This document shows positions 17,138 through 24,904 of a stretch of DNA of 64,000 nucleotides, in pieces. The first letter of the stretch is position 1; every line of letters starts with the position of its first letter. The stretch spans positions 1 to 64,000 of the forward strand of contig NZ_AVFL01000020.1 in NCBI RefSeq assembly GCF_000576635.1. Reading direction: 5' to 3'. The notes under the pieces were generated by a model that searched no databases, was not told where the DNA came from, and saw nothing but the letters and a program-made list of their open reading frames with translations. The DNA is from Skermanella stibiiresistens SB22. GTDB taxonomy: Bacteria; Pseudomonadota; Alphaproteobacteria; Azospirillales; Azospirillaceae. Both the position numbers and the translations under genes were made by a program.

Positions 17138-18432
17138 GGTTCGCGCTGGTCAATCCCAACTGGAACTTCGACGGCAGCATCTATTTCGGCTGCCGCGAGG
17201 CGCATCTGCCGCTGGAGTTCGGCTATTCCAAAGCCCTGATCGAGCGCGCCGGCCACGAGGCGTTGATCATCGACGGACAGCTGATGAACCTCGGGCTGGA
17301 GGAGATCCGCGACCGCGTCACCGCCTACGCGCCGGACTTCACCGTGGTGACGACCGCTCCCAGCTATCTCTTCTGGCGGTGCGCGCCACCGGAACTGCGG
17401 GTGCCGCAGGAGGTGCTGAAGGCCGTGGCCGATATCGGCGGCACCTTGGTCGCCGTTGGCCCGCATGGATCGACCACGCCCCGCGCCGCCTACGCCAAGC
17501 TGGGCGTCGATGTCGTCGTGATGGGCGAATGCGAGGAGTTGCTGCCCCGGCTGGCGACCGAGCCCTGGGAAGGCATCCCCTCGCTCTGCTTCGGCCCACG
17601 CGATAATCCCAGGGTCAATGGCGGTCCGTTCGCCTCGCGTTTCACCGACCTGCCGGCACTGTCCTGGCCGGACGAGTGGGTCAACCGCCACCATCACCAC
17701 CATCACCGCTTCGACAACGCCCCGGCCGGACCGGGCGCCGAGATGGAGACGTCGCGCGGCTGCCCTTATCGCTGCTCGTTCTGCGCCAAGGAGAACTTCC
17801 GCGACAAGTACCGGAAGCGCCCGCTGCCGGTGATCCTGGAGGAGCTTGACCGCCTGATCGCGCAGGGCGTCGAGTATATCTACTTCATCGACGAGATATT
17901 CCTGCCCAACGCCGAGCTGCTGGAGGCGCTTGCCGAACGGACGATCAGATTCGGCGTCCAGACCCGCATCGACCTGTGGAAGGAGCCGATGCTGGAACTG
18001 CTGGGCCGCGCCGGCTGCGTCTCGATCGAGGCCGGGGTGGAGAGCCTGACGCCCGAAGGACGGCAGGCGCTGGACAAGAACTGCCGCATGTCGACCGACG
18101 AGTTGACCGACCGGCTGATCTTCGCCAAGCGGCACGTGTCCTTCGTCCAGGCCAACCTGATCGCGGCCGGCGACGACGACGACGCAACGGTCGAGGCGTG
18201 GCGGAAGCGATTGCTCGAACACGGTGTCTGGGCCAACGAACCGGTGCCCCTGTTCCCCTATCCCGGCTCGCCCGATTACCGCAAGCTGTGGGGTCTCCCG
18301 GACGATCAGGCGTGGGAACGGGCGCTCGATTATTATCTGAACCACCATGTCGATTTCAGCGACATCCAGGACCAGCGGCCCTTGCCGTTGCGGGAGCTGG
18401 AGTTGGATCTGGCCGGTTCGGGCACGCGCTGA
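17134..18432 (+). CDS. B12-binding-domain radical SAM protein of the glycan cluster
   Basis: 432 aa. The N-terminal about 150 residues look like a cobalamin-binding Rossmann domain (MRFALVNPNW; VVTTAPSYLFWRC; GGTLVAVGPHGS). The radical SAM core follows with CxxxCxxC at C210, C214 and C217 (RGCPYRCSFC). Such proteins use a 4Fe-4S cluster, SAM and usually cobalamin for methylation or rearrangement at unactivated carbons. In a glycosyltransferase cluster a sugar or lipid carrier is the likely substrate, by inference. Residues 186-191 are six consecutive histidines, an unusual natural tag. The ATG overlaps the upstream stop by four bases. Confidence 0.87.
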   Translation: MRFALVNPNWNFDGSIYFGCREAHLPLEFGYSKALIERAGHEALIIDGQLMNLGLEEIRDRVTAYAPDFTVVTTAPSYLFWRCAPPELRVPQEVLKAVADIGGTLVAVGPHGSTTPRAAYAKLGVDVVVMGECEELLPRLATEPWEGIPSLCFGPRDNPRVNGGPFASRFTDLPALSWPDEWVNRHHHHHHRFDNAPAGPGAEMETSRGCPYRCSFCAKENFRDKYRKRPLPVILEELDRLIAQGVEYIYFIDEIFLPNAELLEALAERTIRFGVQTRIDLWKEPMLELLGRAGCVSIEAGVESLTPEGRQALDKNCRMSTDELTDRLIFAKRHVSFVQANLIAAGDDDDATVEAWRKRLLEHGVWANEPVPLFPYPGSPDYRKLWGLPDDQAWERALDYYLNHHVDFSDIQDQRPLPLRELELDLAGSGTR

Positions 18433-18434
18433 CC

Positions 18435-19610
18435 ATGGCCTTCCCGTATCCCCTCCCATCCACCCCAATGGGCAATCCCCGCCGGATCCTGATGACGGCC
18501 GACGCGGTCGGCGGTGTCTGGGACTACGCGTTGGAACTGGCGCGCGGCTTGGCGCTCCGGGGCATCCGGGTCACGCTGGCGGTGATGGGGCCGGCTCCCT
18601 CGCCGACCCAGCGCGCCCAGGCGACCTCGGTCCAGGGGCTCGACCTGCGCCACGGCGATTTCAAATTGGAATGGATGGAGGGGGCCGAGTCCGACATGGC
18701 GCCGGCCGGCGACTGGCTGCTCGACTTGGCCGACCACGTCAAGCCCGACGTCATCCACCTCAACGGCTACGCCCACGCGGCCCTGCCCTGGAACAAGCCC
18801 GTGCTGGTGGTCGGCCATTCCTGCGTGCTGTCATGGTGGCGGGCGGTTCACGACGCCGAGGCGCCCACCAACTGGCGGCCCTATGCCGACCGGGTCTCGG
18901 CGGGGCTGGTCGCGGCGGGCGCGGTGGTGGCGCCGACCCAGGCGATGCTCGACGCGCTGGAGACCCATTATGGGCCGATCGTGAACGGCAAGGTGATCTG
19001 GAACGGCCGGAACTCCGCCAACTGGCAGGCGCGGGTCGAGAAGGAGCCGTCGATCATCAGCGTGGGCCGTATCTGGGACGAGGCCAAGAACATCCGTGTC
19101 CTCGACGGCGTCGCGGCGGAGCTGGACTGGCCGGTCGAGGTCGCCGGATCGTGGCGGAGCCCCAACGGTGGCTCGACCGAGGACGCTCCCACCGCCAACC
19201 TGCGGCGGCTGGGCCAACTCGGTCCCGAAGAACTGGCGGACCGCTATGGCAGGGCGTCGATCTTCGCGCTGCCCGCCCGCTACGAACCGTTTGGCCTGTC
19301 GATCCTGGAAGCCGCGATGTCGGGGTGCGCCCTGGTGCTGGGCGATCTGCCGAGCCTGCGGGAGTTGTGGACCGGCGCCGCCGTCTTCGTCCCACCTGAC
19401 GAGCCCGCCACGCTCAGCCGCGAGTTGCGCCGCCTGATCGCCGAGCCCGACCGCCTGCGCGGATTGGCCACGGCGGCGCGCCAGCGCGCCCGCGGCTATG
19501 GCACGGAACGCATGGTCGCGCGTTACCTCGACGTCTACGCCGACCTGGTGGACGCACCGCGACCTGTCACGCCTCACCGCGAAATCGCCGCCGTTCCGCT
19601 GGGCCGCTGA
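18435..19610 (+). CDS. Glycosyltransferase family 4
   Basis: 391 aa from the ATG at 18435, two bases after the stop of the radical SAM gene. A GT-B fold is indicated: the N-terminal domain begins RRILMTADAVGGVWDYALELA, and the C-terminal nucleotide-sugar domain carries SVGRIWDEAKN. The E-x7-E signature lies in YEPFGLSILEAAMSG (acidic residues in EPFGLSILE). It is a retaining transferase moving a sugar from an activated donor to a lipid-linked or protein acceptor at the cytoplasmic membrane face. Longer upstream ORF extensions run inside the radical SAM gene in another frame and are not used. Confidence 0.9.
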   Translation: MAFPYPLPSTPMGNPRRILMTADAVGGVWDYALELARGLALRGIRVTLAVMGPAPSPTQRAQATSVQGLDLRHGDFKLEWMEGAESDMAPAGDWLLDLADHVKPDVIHLNGYAHAALPWNKPVLVVGHSCVLSWWRAVHDAEAPTNWRPYADRVSAGLVAAGAVVAPTQAMLDALETHYGPIVNGKVIWNGRNSANWQARVEKEPSIISVGRIWDEAKNIRVLDGVAAELDWPVEVAGSWRSPNGGSTEDAPTANLRRLGQLGPEELADRYGRASIFALPARYEPFGLSILEAAMSGCALVLGDLPSLRELWTGAAVFVPPDEPATLSRELRRLIAEPDRLRGLATAARQRARGYGTERMVARYLDVYADLVDAPRPVTPHREIAAVPLGR

Positions 19611-19632
19611 TCCTCAAACCACGCGGGGACCC

Positions 19633-20751
19633 ATGCGCTTCGTCTATTTCACCCACTCGCTGGTGTCCGACTGGAATCACGGCAACGCCCATTTCCTGCG
19701 CGGCGTCATCCGCGAACTGACCTCCCGGGGCCATCAGGTCCAAGTGTTCGAGCCGCGCCAGAGCTGGAGCCTGCAAAACCTGATCGCCGACCAGGGCGTC
19801 GAGGCCGTCACCCGCTTCGCCACGGTCTTCCCCGGCATGGGCTCGACCAGCTACGATCTGGCGACGCTCGATCTCGACCGCGCGCTGGACGGCGCCGACG
19901 TGGTGATCGTGCATGAATGGAACGACCATGATCTGGTCGCCCGGATTGGCCGCAAGCGCGCCGCCGGCGCCCGCTTCCACCTGCTGTTCCACGACACCCA
20001 TCACCGCTCCGTCACCGACCCCAAGGCGATGGCGGCCTATGACCTCACCGCCTACGACGGTGTCCTCGCCTATGGCGAGGTGATCCGCGAGATCTACCTG
20101 AGCATGGGCTGGGGCAAGCGCGCTTGGACGTGGCACGAGGCGGCCGACACCGCCCTGTTCCGCCCGCTGCCCGGCCGCCCGCGCGAGGGCGATCTGGTCT
20201 GGATCGGAAATTGGGGCGACGGCGAGCGCTCGGTCGAGTTGGGCGAGTTCCTTTTGCTGCCGATCCGCCAACTCCGGATCAAGGCGCGCATCCATGGTGT
20301 CCGCTATCCCGGAGACGCGAAGGCGGCGATAGCACTGGCCGGCGCCGAATACGCCGGATACCTGCCCAACCACGAGGCGCCCGACGCCTTCGCCCGCTTC
20401 CCCGTGACGGTCCACATCCCGCGCCGCCCCTATGTGGAGCAGTTGCGCGGCATTCCGACGATCCGCCCGTTCGAGGCGCTGGCCTGCGGCATCCCGCTGG
20501 TCTGCTCGCCCTGGGACGACGCCGAGGGATTGTTCCGCCCCGGCAACGACTACCTGATAGCCCGTGACGGTGCCGAAATGACCAAGCATCTGCGTGATGT
20601 CCTGAATGATCTCGACCTGTCCGCCTCGCTCGCGCGGAGCGGCTACGAGACCATCCAATCCCGCCACACCTGTGGCCACCGCGCCGAGGAGCTGCTGGAG
20701 ATCTGCCGCGGCCTCAATCAGCGGAACCCCCTGCTGGTGGAGGCGCGCTGA
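19633..20751 (+). CDS. CgeB-like glycosyltransferase, copy 1
   Basis: 372 aa from the ATG at 19633, preceded by GGGGA. The N-terminus MRFVYFTHSLVSDWNHGNAH starts a GT-B domain. The C-terminal half has the family hallmark RPFEALACGIPLVCSPWDDAEGLF followed by YLIARDGAEM, typical of spore-maturation CgeB-type transferases (DUF3880 plus Glyco_trans_1_2). It is the first of three consecutive CgeB-like genes that diverge from each other and so probably add different residues. Its stop overlaps the next ATG by one base (TGATG). Confidence 0.85.
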   Translation: MRFVYFTHSLVSDWNHGNAHFLRGVIRELTSRGHQVQVFEPRQSWSLQNLIADQGVEAVTRFATVFPGMGSTSYDLATLDLDRALDGADVVIVHEWNDHDLVARIGRKRAAGARFHLLFHDTHHRSVTDPKAMAAYDLTAYDGVLAYGEVIREIYLSMGWGKRAWTWHEAADTALFRPLPGRPREGDLVWIGNWGDGERSVELGEFLLLPIRQLRIKARIHGVRYPGDAKAAIALAGAEYAGYLPNHEAPDAFARFPVTVHIPRRPYVEQLRGIPTIRPFEALACGIPLVCSPWDDAEGLFRPGNDYLIARDGAEMTKHLRDVLNDLDLSASLARSGYETIQSRHTCGHRAEELLEICRGLNQRNPLLVEAR

Positions 20752-21848
20752 TGGCCGGGCTCGACATCTCGTTCTACGGGTCCAGCTTGGTCTCCGCCTA
20801 TTGGAACGGCGCCGCGACCTATTATAGGGGCATCATCCGGGCGCTGGCCGAGCGCGGCCACCGCGTCACCTTCTACGAGCCGGACGCCTACGAACGCCAA
20901 AGCCACCGCGACATCCCCGACCCCGCCTGGGCGAAGGTCGTGGTCTACGCCAACGACGAGGCGAGCGCTAGGCGCGCGCTGGATCAAGGCCGAAACGCCG
21001 ACGTCATCGTCAAGGCCAGCGGCGTCGGCGTTTTCGACGCCTTGCTGGAGGCGGGCGTGCTGGAGGTCCGCCGCCCGGACGCCCGCGTGATCTTCTGGGA
21101 CGTCGACGCGCCCGCCACGCTGGCGTCGATGCGCGGGGACCCGTCCGATACCCTGCGCCCGCTGATCCCCGAATACGACATGGTGCTGACCTATGGCGGC
21201 GGCGATCCCGTGATCCAGGCCTATCGCGCGATCGGCGCGCGCGACTGCATTCCGATCTACAACGCGCTCGATCCCGAGACGCACCACCCCGTTCCGCCCG
21301 ATCCGCGCTTCGCCGCCGATCTCAGCTTCATGGCGAACCGCCTGCCCGACCGCGAGGCCCGCGTCGAGGAGTTCTTCCTCAAGGCCGCCGCCCGCTCGCT
21401 GGAACGCCGGTTCCTGCTCGGCGGCAGCGGCTGGGGCGACAAGCCGATGCCGGCCAACGTCAACTATATCGGCCACGTCTATACCGCCGACCACAACGCG
21501 GTGAACCGCTCGGCGCTGGCCGTTCTCAACGTCGCCCGCGACAGCATGGCCGCCGTCGGGTTCTCACCGGCCACCCGCGTGTTCGAGGCGGCCGGCGCCG
21601 GCGCCTGCGTCATCACCGACGCCTGGGAAGGTGTCGAACTTTTCCTCACGCCGGGCGAGGAGATCCTGGTCGCCCGCGACGGCGCCGAGGTCGCGGCCCT
21701 GGTCGCGGATCTGACGCCCGAGCGCTCCCGCGCCATCGGCGAGGCGGCCCGCCGCCGGATGCTGTCGGCCCACACCTACGCCCACCGGGCCGGCGAGGTC
21801 GAATCGCTGCTCACGAACGGCGCTCCCGCCAAGCCGGTATTCGCATGA
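20751..21848 (+). CDS. CgeB-like glycosyltransferase, copy 2
   Basis: 365 aa. It begins GLDISFYGSSLVSAYWNGAATYYRG, matching the start pattern of its neighbours. Its donor-binding end shows FSPATRVFEAAGAGACVITDAWEG and then EEILVARDGAEVAAL, the CgeB-type GT-B signature. No TM or signal peptide, so it is cytoplasmic or peripheral. It overlaps copy 1 by one base and copy 3 by four bases, indicating tight translational coupling and probably fixed stoichiometry. Confidence 0.85.
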   Translation: MAGLDISFYGSSLVSAYWNGAATYYRGIIRALAERGHRVTFYEPDAYERQSHRDIPDPAWAKVVVYANDEASARRALDQGRNADVIVKASGVGVFDALLEAGVLEVRRPDARVIFWDVDAPATLASMRGDPSDTLRPLIPEYDMVLTYGGGDPVIQAYRAIGARDCIPIYNALDPETHHPVPPDPRFAADLSFMANRLPDREARVEEFFLKAAARSLERRFLLGGSGWGDKPMPANVNYIGHVYTADHNAVNRSALAVLNVARDSMAAVGFSPATRVFEAAGAGACVITDAWEGVELFLTPGEEILVARDGAEVAALVADLTPERSRAIGEAARRRMLSAHTYAHRAGEVESLLTNGAPAKPVFA

Positions 21849-22969
21849 CGGCGGCACTGGGCGATACCCCCCGCGAGACCCCCCGCGAGACGCTGTCGAT
21901 CGTCATCCTGGGCCTCAGCATCACCTCGTCCTGGGGCAACGGACACGCGACGACATACAGGGCGCTGGTCAAGGCCCTGACCGGCCGGGGCCATGAGGTG
22001 CTGTTCCTGGAGGCCGACCGCCCCTGGTACGCGGCGCAGCGCGACCTGCCCGAGCCGCCATTCTGCCGGACCGCGCTCTATCAGGACCTCGACGAACTGC
22101 GCGACCGTTTCGCCACCGAGGTCGCGGCCGCCGACCTGGTGATCGTCGGCTCGTTCGTGCCGGACGGGGTCGAGGTCGGGCGTTGGGCGATCGACACGGC
22201 GCGCGGCGTCACCGCCTTCTACGACATCGACACCCCGGTGACCCTGGCGAAGCTGGAACGCGGCGACATGGAATACCTCAGCCCCGACCTGATCCCCCGC
22301 TATGACATATACCTGTCGTTCACCGGCGGGCCGACGCTCCAGCGGCTGGAACGGCGGTATGGCTCCCCGATGGCGCGGGCGCTGTACTGCTCGGTCGATC
22401 CCGAGCACTACTTTCCGGAGCCCAGCGAGGCACGCTGGGACCTGGGATATCTCGGGACCCACAGCGACGATCGTCAGCCGACGGTGGATGGCCTGCTGGT
22501 CCAGCCGGCGCGGCACTGGAAGGATGGCCGCTTCGTGGTCGCCGGGCCGCGATACCCCGACACGATCGAATGGCCGCCAAATGTCGAGCGGATCGAACAC
22601 CTGCCGCCCGACCTTCACCGTGGCTTCTACAATGCCCAGCGGTTCACGCTCAACGTCACGCGCGCCGACATGATCGCGGCCGGCTGGGCACCCAGCGTGC
22701 GCCTGTTCGAGGCGGCCGCCTGCGGCACCCCGATCATCAGCGATTGGTGGCCGGGTCTGGACAGCCTGTTCGAACCCGGCCTGGAGATCATCATCGCGAT
22801 CGACCGGGCCAGCGTGCTCGAAGTCCTGCGGGGCATGACGGATCATCATCGCCGCACCTTGGGCGCGCGCGCCCGCGACCGCATCCTGGCCAGCCACACT
22901 GCGGCCCACCGCGCCGCCGAACTGGAGGCGCTGGTGAGCGAGGCGCGCGCCGCCGTTTCCACCACCTGA
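21845..22969 (+). CDS. CgeB-like glycosyltransferase, copy 3
   Basis: 374 aa. After a short disordered leader comes SIVILGLSITSSWGNGHATTYR, then the C-terminal hallmark APSVRLFEAAACGTPIISDWWPG with EIIIAIDRASV. It is more distant from copies 1 and 2 than they are from each other by eye. Last gene of the seven-gene glycan cluster; a hairpin follows its stop. The sugar donor and acceptor are unknown. Confidence 0.85.
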   Translation: MTAALGDTPRETPRETLSIVILGLSITSSWGNGHATTYRALVKALTGRGHEVLFLEADRPWYAAQRDLPEPPFCRTALYQDLDELRDRFATEVAAADLVIVGSFVPDGVEVGRWAIDTARGVTAFYDIDTPVTLAKLERGDMEYLSPDLIPRYDIYLSFTGGPTLQRLERRYGSPMARALYCSVDPEHYFPEPSEARWDLGYLGTHSDDRQPTVDGLLVQPARHWKDGRFVVAGPRYPDTIEWPPNVERIEHLPPDLHRGFYNAQRFTLNVTRADMIAAGWAPSVRLFEAAACGTPIISDWWPGLDSLFEPGLEIIIAIDRASVLEVLRGMTDHHRRTLGARARDRILASHTAAHRAAELEALVSEARAAVSTT

Positions 22970-22985
22970 TCCACCGGAGTGCGCT

Positions 22986-23013
22986 TGGACCGCGGACATG
23001 TTGTCGCGGTCCA
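22986..23013 (+). terminator. Hairpin at the end of the glycan cluster
   Basis: TGGACCGCG pairs with CGCGGTCCA around a ten-base loop, 16 bases after the last stop. CCGCCATTTT follows, giving a short T-run. Position and stem strength fit a rho-independent terminator of the glycan operon. Confidence 0.6.
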
Positions 23014-23175
23014 CCGCCATTTTCACAAGGGATACGGGAATTTCGGCGGCAAAGCGCCGTCAAAGGGGCAGCTTGGCGCCGGGCGCCTCCACCATCGCAA
23101 GGGAATTTCGTTTCTACGCCTGGAGCATTTTAGGTAAAGTGGAAATACCCTTCGAACAATAAAACTTCGAGATAG

Positions 23176-23817
23176 ATGATGGAAACCAAGGTCGAACACG
23201 ACGGCACCCGTCTCCGCAGTTATCGTGTGATGAAGAACATCACCCTCACCCGGGCGGCCGGCATGTGCGGCGTCTCCAAGAGCGAACTGTCGAAGCTGGA
23301 ATCCGGGGCGCGTCCGATCAGGCCCGATCATGTCATCAAGCTGGCCGGCGTCTACGGAATCACCCCGCTCGACCTGCTGACACCCGACAGCAAGCTCCGC
23401 GCCTTCATCGAGCACGCGGCCGAAACTCCGGTGGCGCAGCGCGAGATCCCGCTGTTCGAGGGACGGGCACTTTCGCTCCGCCACAAGGACGCCAAGCCGA
23501 CCGGGAAGGTCCCCTGCCCCGTCCAGCTCATCGATGTGCCCGGCGCCTACGCCGTCGGCATCTGCGACATGGCCAACGCGCCGGCCCTGCTCCCCGGAGT
23601 GATCCTCCATGTGCACCCGGCGAGGCCGGTCCTGATCAACGACCTCGTCATCAACCGGGTGACATGGTCTCCCCTGGTCTTCTTCCTGCGCCAGACGGAC
23701 GACGGTGACCTCTATGGCCTGACGCTCTCCAAAAAGCGCGTCGACCTCGACCGCGACGCCATCGATCTGCTCCACAAGGTGGCCGGCGTCTGGATGCTCA
23801 ACGGCTCGAGCGACTGA
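23176..23817 (+). CDS. XRE-family regulator with an S24-like C-terminal domain
   Basis: 213 aa. A helix-turn-helix of the Cro/CI type spans about 10-60 (TRAAGMCGVSKSELSKLESG, then IKLAGVYGITPLDLL). The C-terminal part has the strand order of LexA/CI S24 domains (YAVGICDMANAPALLPG, ILHVHPARPVLINDLVI). The residue lined up with the catalytic Ser of GDSM reads Asp, so self-cleavage is unlikely and ligand-controlled binding is more plausible. The ATG follows an AT-rich leader. It could control itself, the glycan cluster or the next regulator; no operator could be assigned. Confidence 0.78.
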   Translation: MMETKVEHDGTRLRSYRVMKNITLTRAAGMCGVSKSELSKLESGARPIRPDHVIKLAGVYGITPLDLLTPDSKLRAFIEHAAETPVAQREIPLFEGRALSLRHKDAKPTGKVPCPVQLIDVPGAYAVGICDMANAPALLPGVILHVHPARPVLINDLVINRVTWSPLVFFLRQTDDGDLYGLTLSKKRVDLDRDAIDLLHKVAGVWMLNGSSD

Positions 23818-24177
23818 TCGGACACGCGCGAGTCGGTACCCCTTGGCCGGACGCAACCCCACGGCGCCCCCGCCGCCCTGCTTTTCGGTCCATGTCTCAT
23901 CCACCCAATGCGTATAAATTGCCGCACGTTTGACATATTATTTCGGATTTCCATTCGGATTCCGCACAGCGCCCGCCCTCACCTCCGAGCCATTTCATTC
24001 GTTAATGCATTATATGGTTACTTCCAATCCTTGGTGGCGGCGGATCGGAACGGAGTCCGACAGCATCCGATAGCATTGTTAACTAATGATTTTTTACTAT
24101 AGCTGGGCCCAAAAATAAAAAAGTACAGCATAATTTCTTTTTGTTATGACTGCGTGGGAAGCAGTTGGGAGTTGGCA
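23818..24177. other. AT-rich intergenic region between the two S24-like regulator genes
   Basis: About 360 bases, clearly AT-rich from 23920 to 24150, consistent with promoter and operator DNA for the regulator at 24178. A TTGACA hexamer occurs at about 23930 but lacks a good -10 partner at 16-18 bases. No gene was supported. Confidence 0.5.
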
Positions 24178-24807
24178 ATGAAGATGGTCATGGATGGGGC
24201 GGATGGTCATCGTCAGTCGGTGCTTGCCCTGATCAGGACCAAGAGCACCCTGAAAGCGGCCAGTATCGCCTGCGGTAGAAATCACGGCTACTTTCATCAG
24301 TATTTATTCCAGAGCAAGCCACGTTTTCTCCCGGAAGACGTGCGAATTAAGCTGGCACAATACCTTGGGGTAGGCGAAAGCCGGCTGCGGGAGCCAGAGT
24401 TACTTGTATCTCCCGAGACGCCGGTCGCCAATGGCACAGACACGCGTCCGCGCCTGATGGTTTACGGCAAGGCGTCCGATGTGGAAATCGACATGACAGC
24501 CGCCGTGGCGGAAACGGAACGACCGGCGTCCCTCAGTCATGTCATCGACGCATTCGCGGCCTATGTCCACGACGCGGCGCTCAGTCCCAGCCTGCCCGTC
24601 GGCAGCCTGATCTACGTCGACCCCAGCAAGCCCCTCCGCCCTGGCGACTTCGTTCTGGTCAAGCAGGGTGCCTCCGGCCGGATCGCGGTATTCCGGGGCC
24701 GCACATCGGACACCGTCACCCTGGACTATGGCGGTGGACACGAGGAAACGGCGAACGTCGTGGCGCTCTCCGGCATCTGCAAGATCGTCAGCGTGGATTA
24801 CCCTTGA
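24178..24807 (+). CDS. Phage-repressor-like regulator with S24-like domain lacking the catalytic serine
   Basis: 209 aa from the ATG at 24178, which has GGGAG six bases upstream; a GTG at 24154 is in frame but worse placed. The N-terminus resembles the alphaproteobacterial HTH type (RKSTLKAASIACG pattern, HGYFHQYLFQSKPRFLPEDVR), with LAQYLGVGESRL after it. The C-terminal half is S24-like (YVHDAALSPSLPVGSLIYVDPSKPLRPGDFVLV). Where CI and LexA have Ser in DSM, this protein has Ala. It is a second, divergent member of the same architecture as the gene before it, without phage genes around. Confidence 0.78.
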   Translation: MKMVMDGADGHRQSVLALIRTKSTLKAASIACGRNHGYFHQYLFQSKPRFLPEDVRIKLAQYLGVGESRLREPELLVSPETPVANGTDTRPRLMVYGKASDVEIDMTAAVAETERPASLSHVIDAFAAYVHDAALSPSLPVGSLIYVDPSKPLRPGDFVLVKQGASGRIAVFRGRTSDTVTLDYGGGHEETANVVALSGICKIVSVDYP

Positions 24808-24904
24808 TCATGGCTCCCCACATAGCCCGATTCCTATCGGGAGCGGGCTCTTCGAGGGCGGCATCGCGCTGCGGTGTGTAGACCCGAGGGGCCGGACGCC
24901 AGCA

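Noticed and set aside
15218-18468. Long minus-strand frames over the epimerase fusion and radical SAM genes
   Set aside because: Antisense shadows without motifs; the plus-strand genes are chained by ATGA overlaps.
24826-24841. CCCGAT-TCCT-ATCGGG hairpin as a terminator
   Set aside because: The stem is only 6 bp with no T-run, too weak to call confidently between the two convergent genes.
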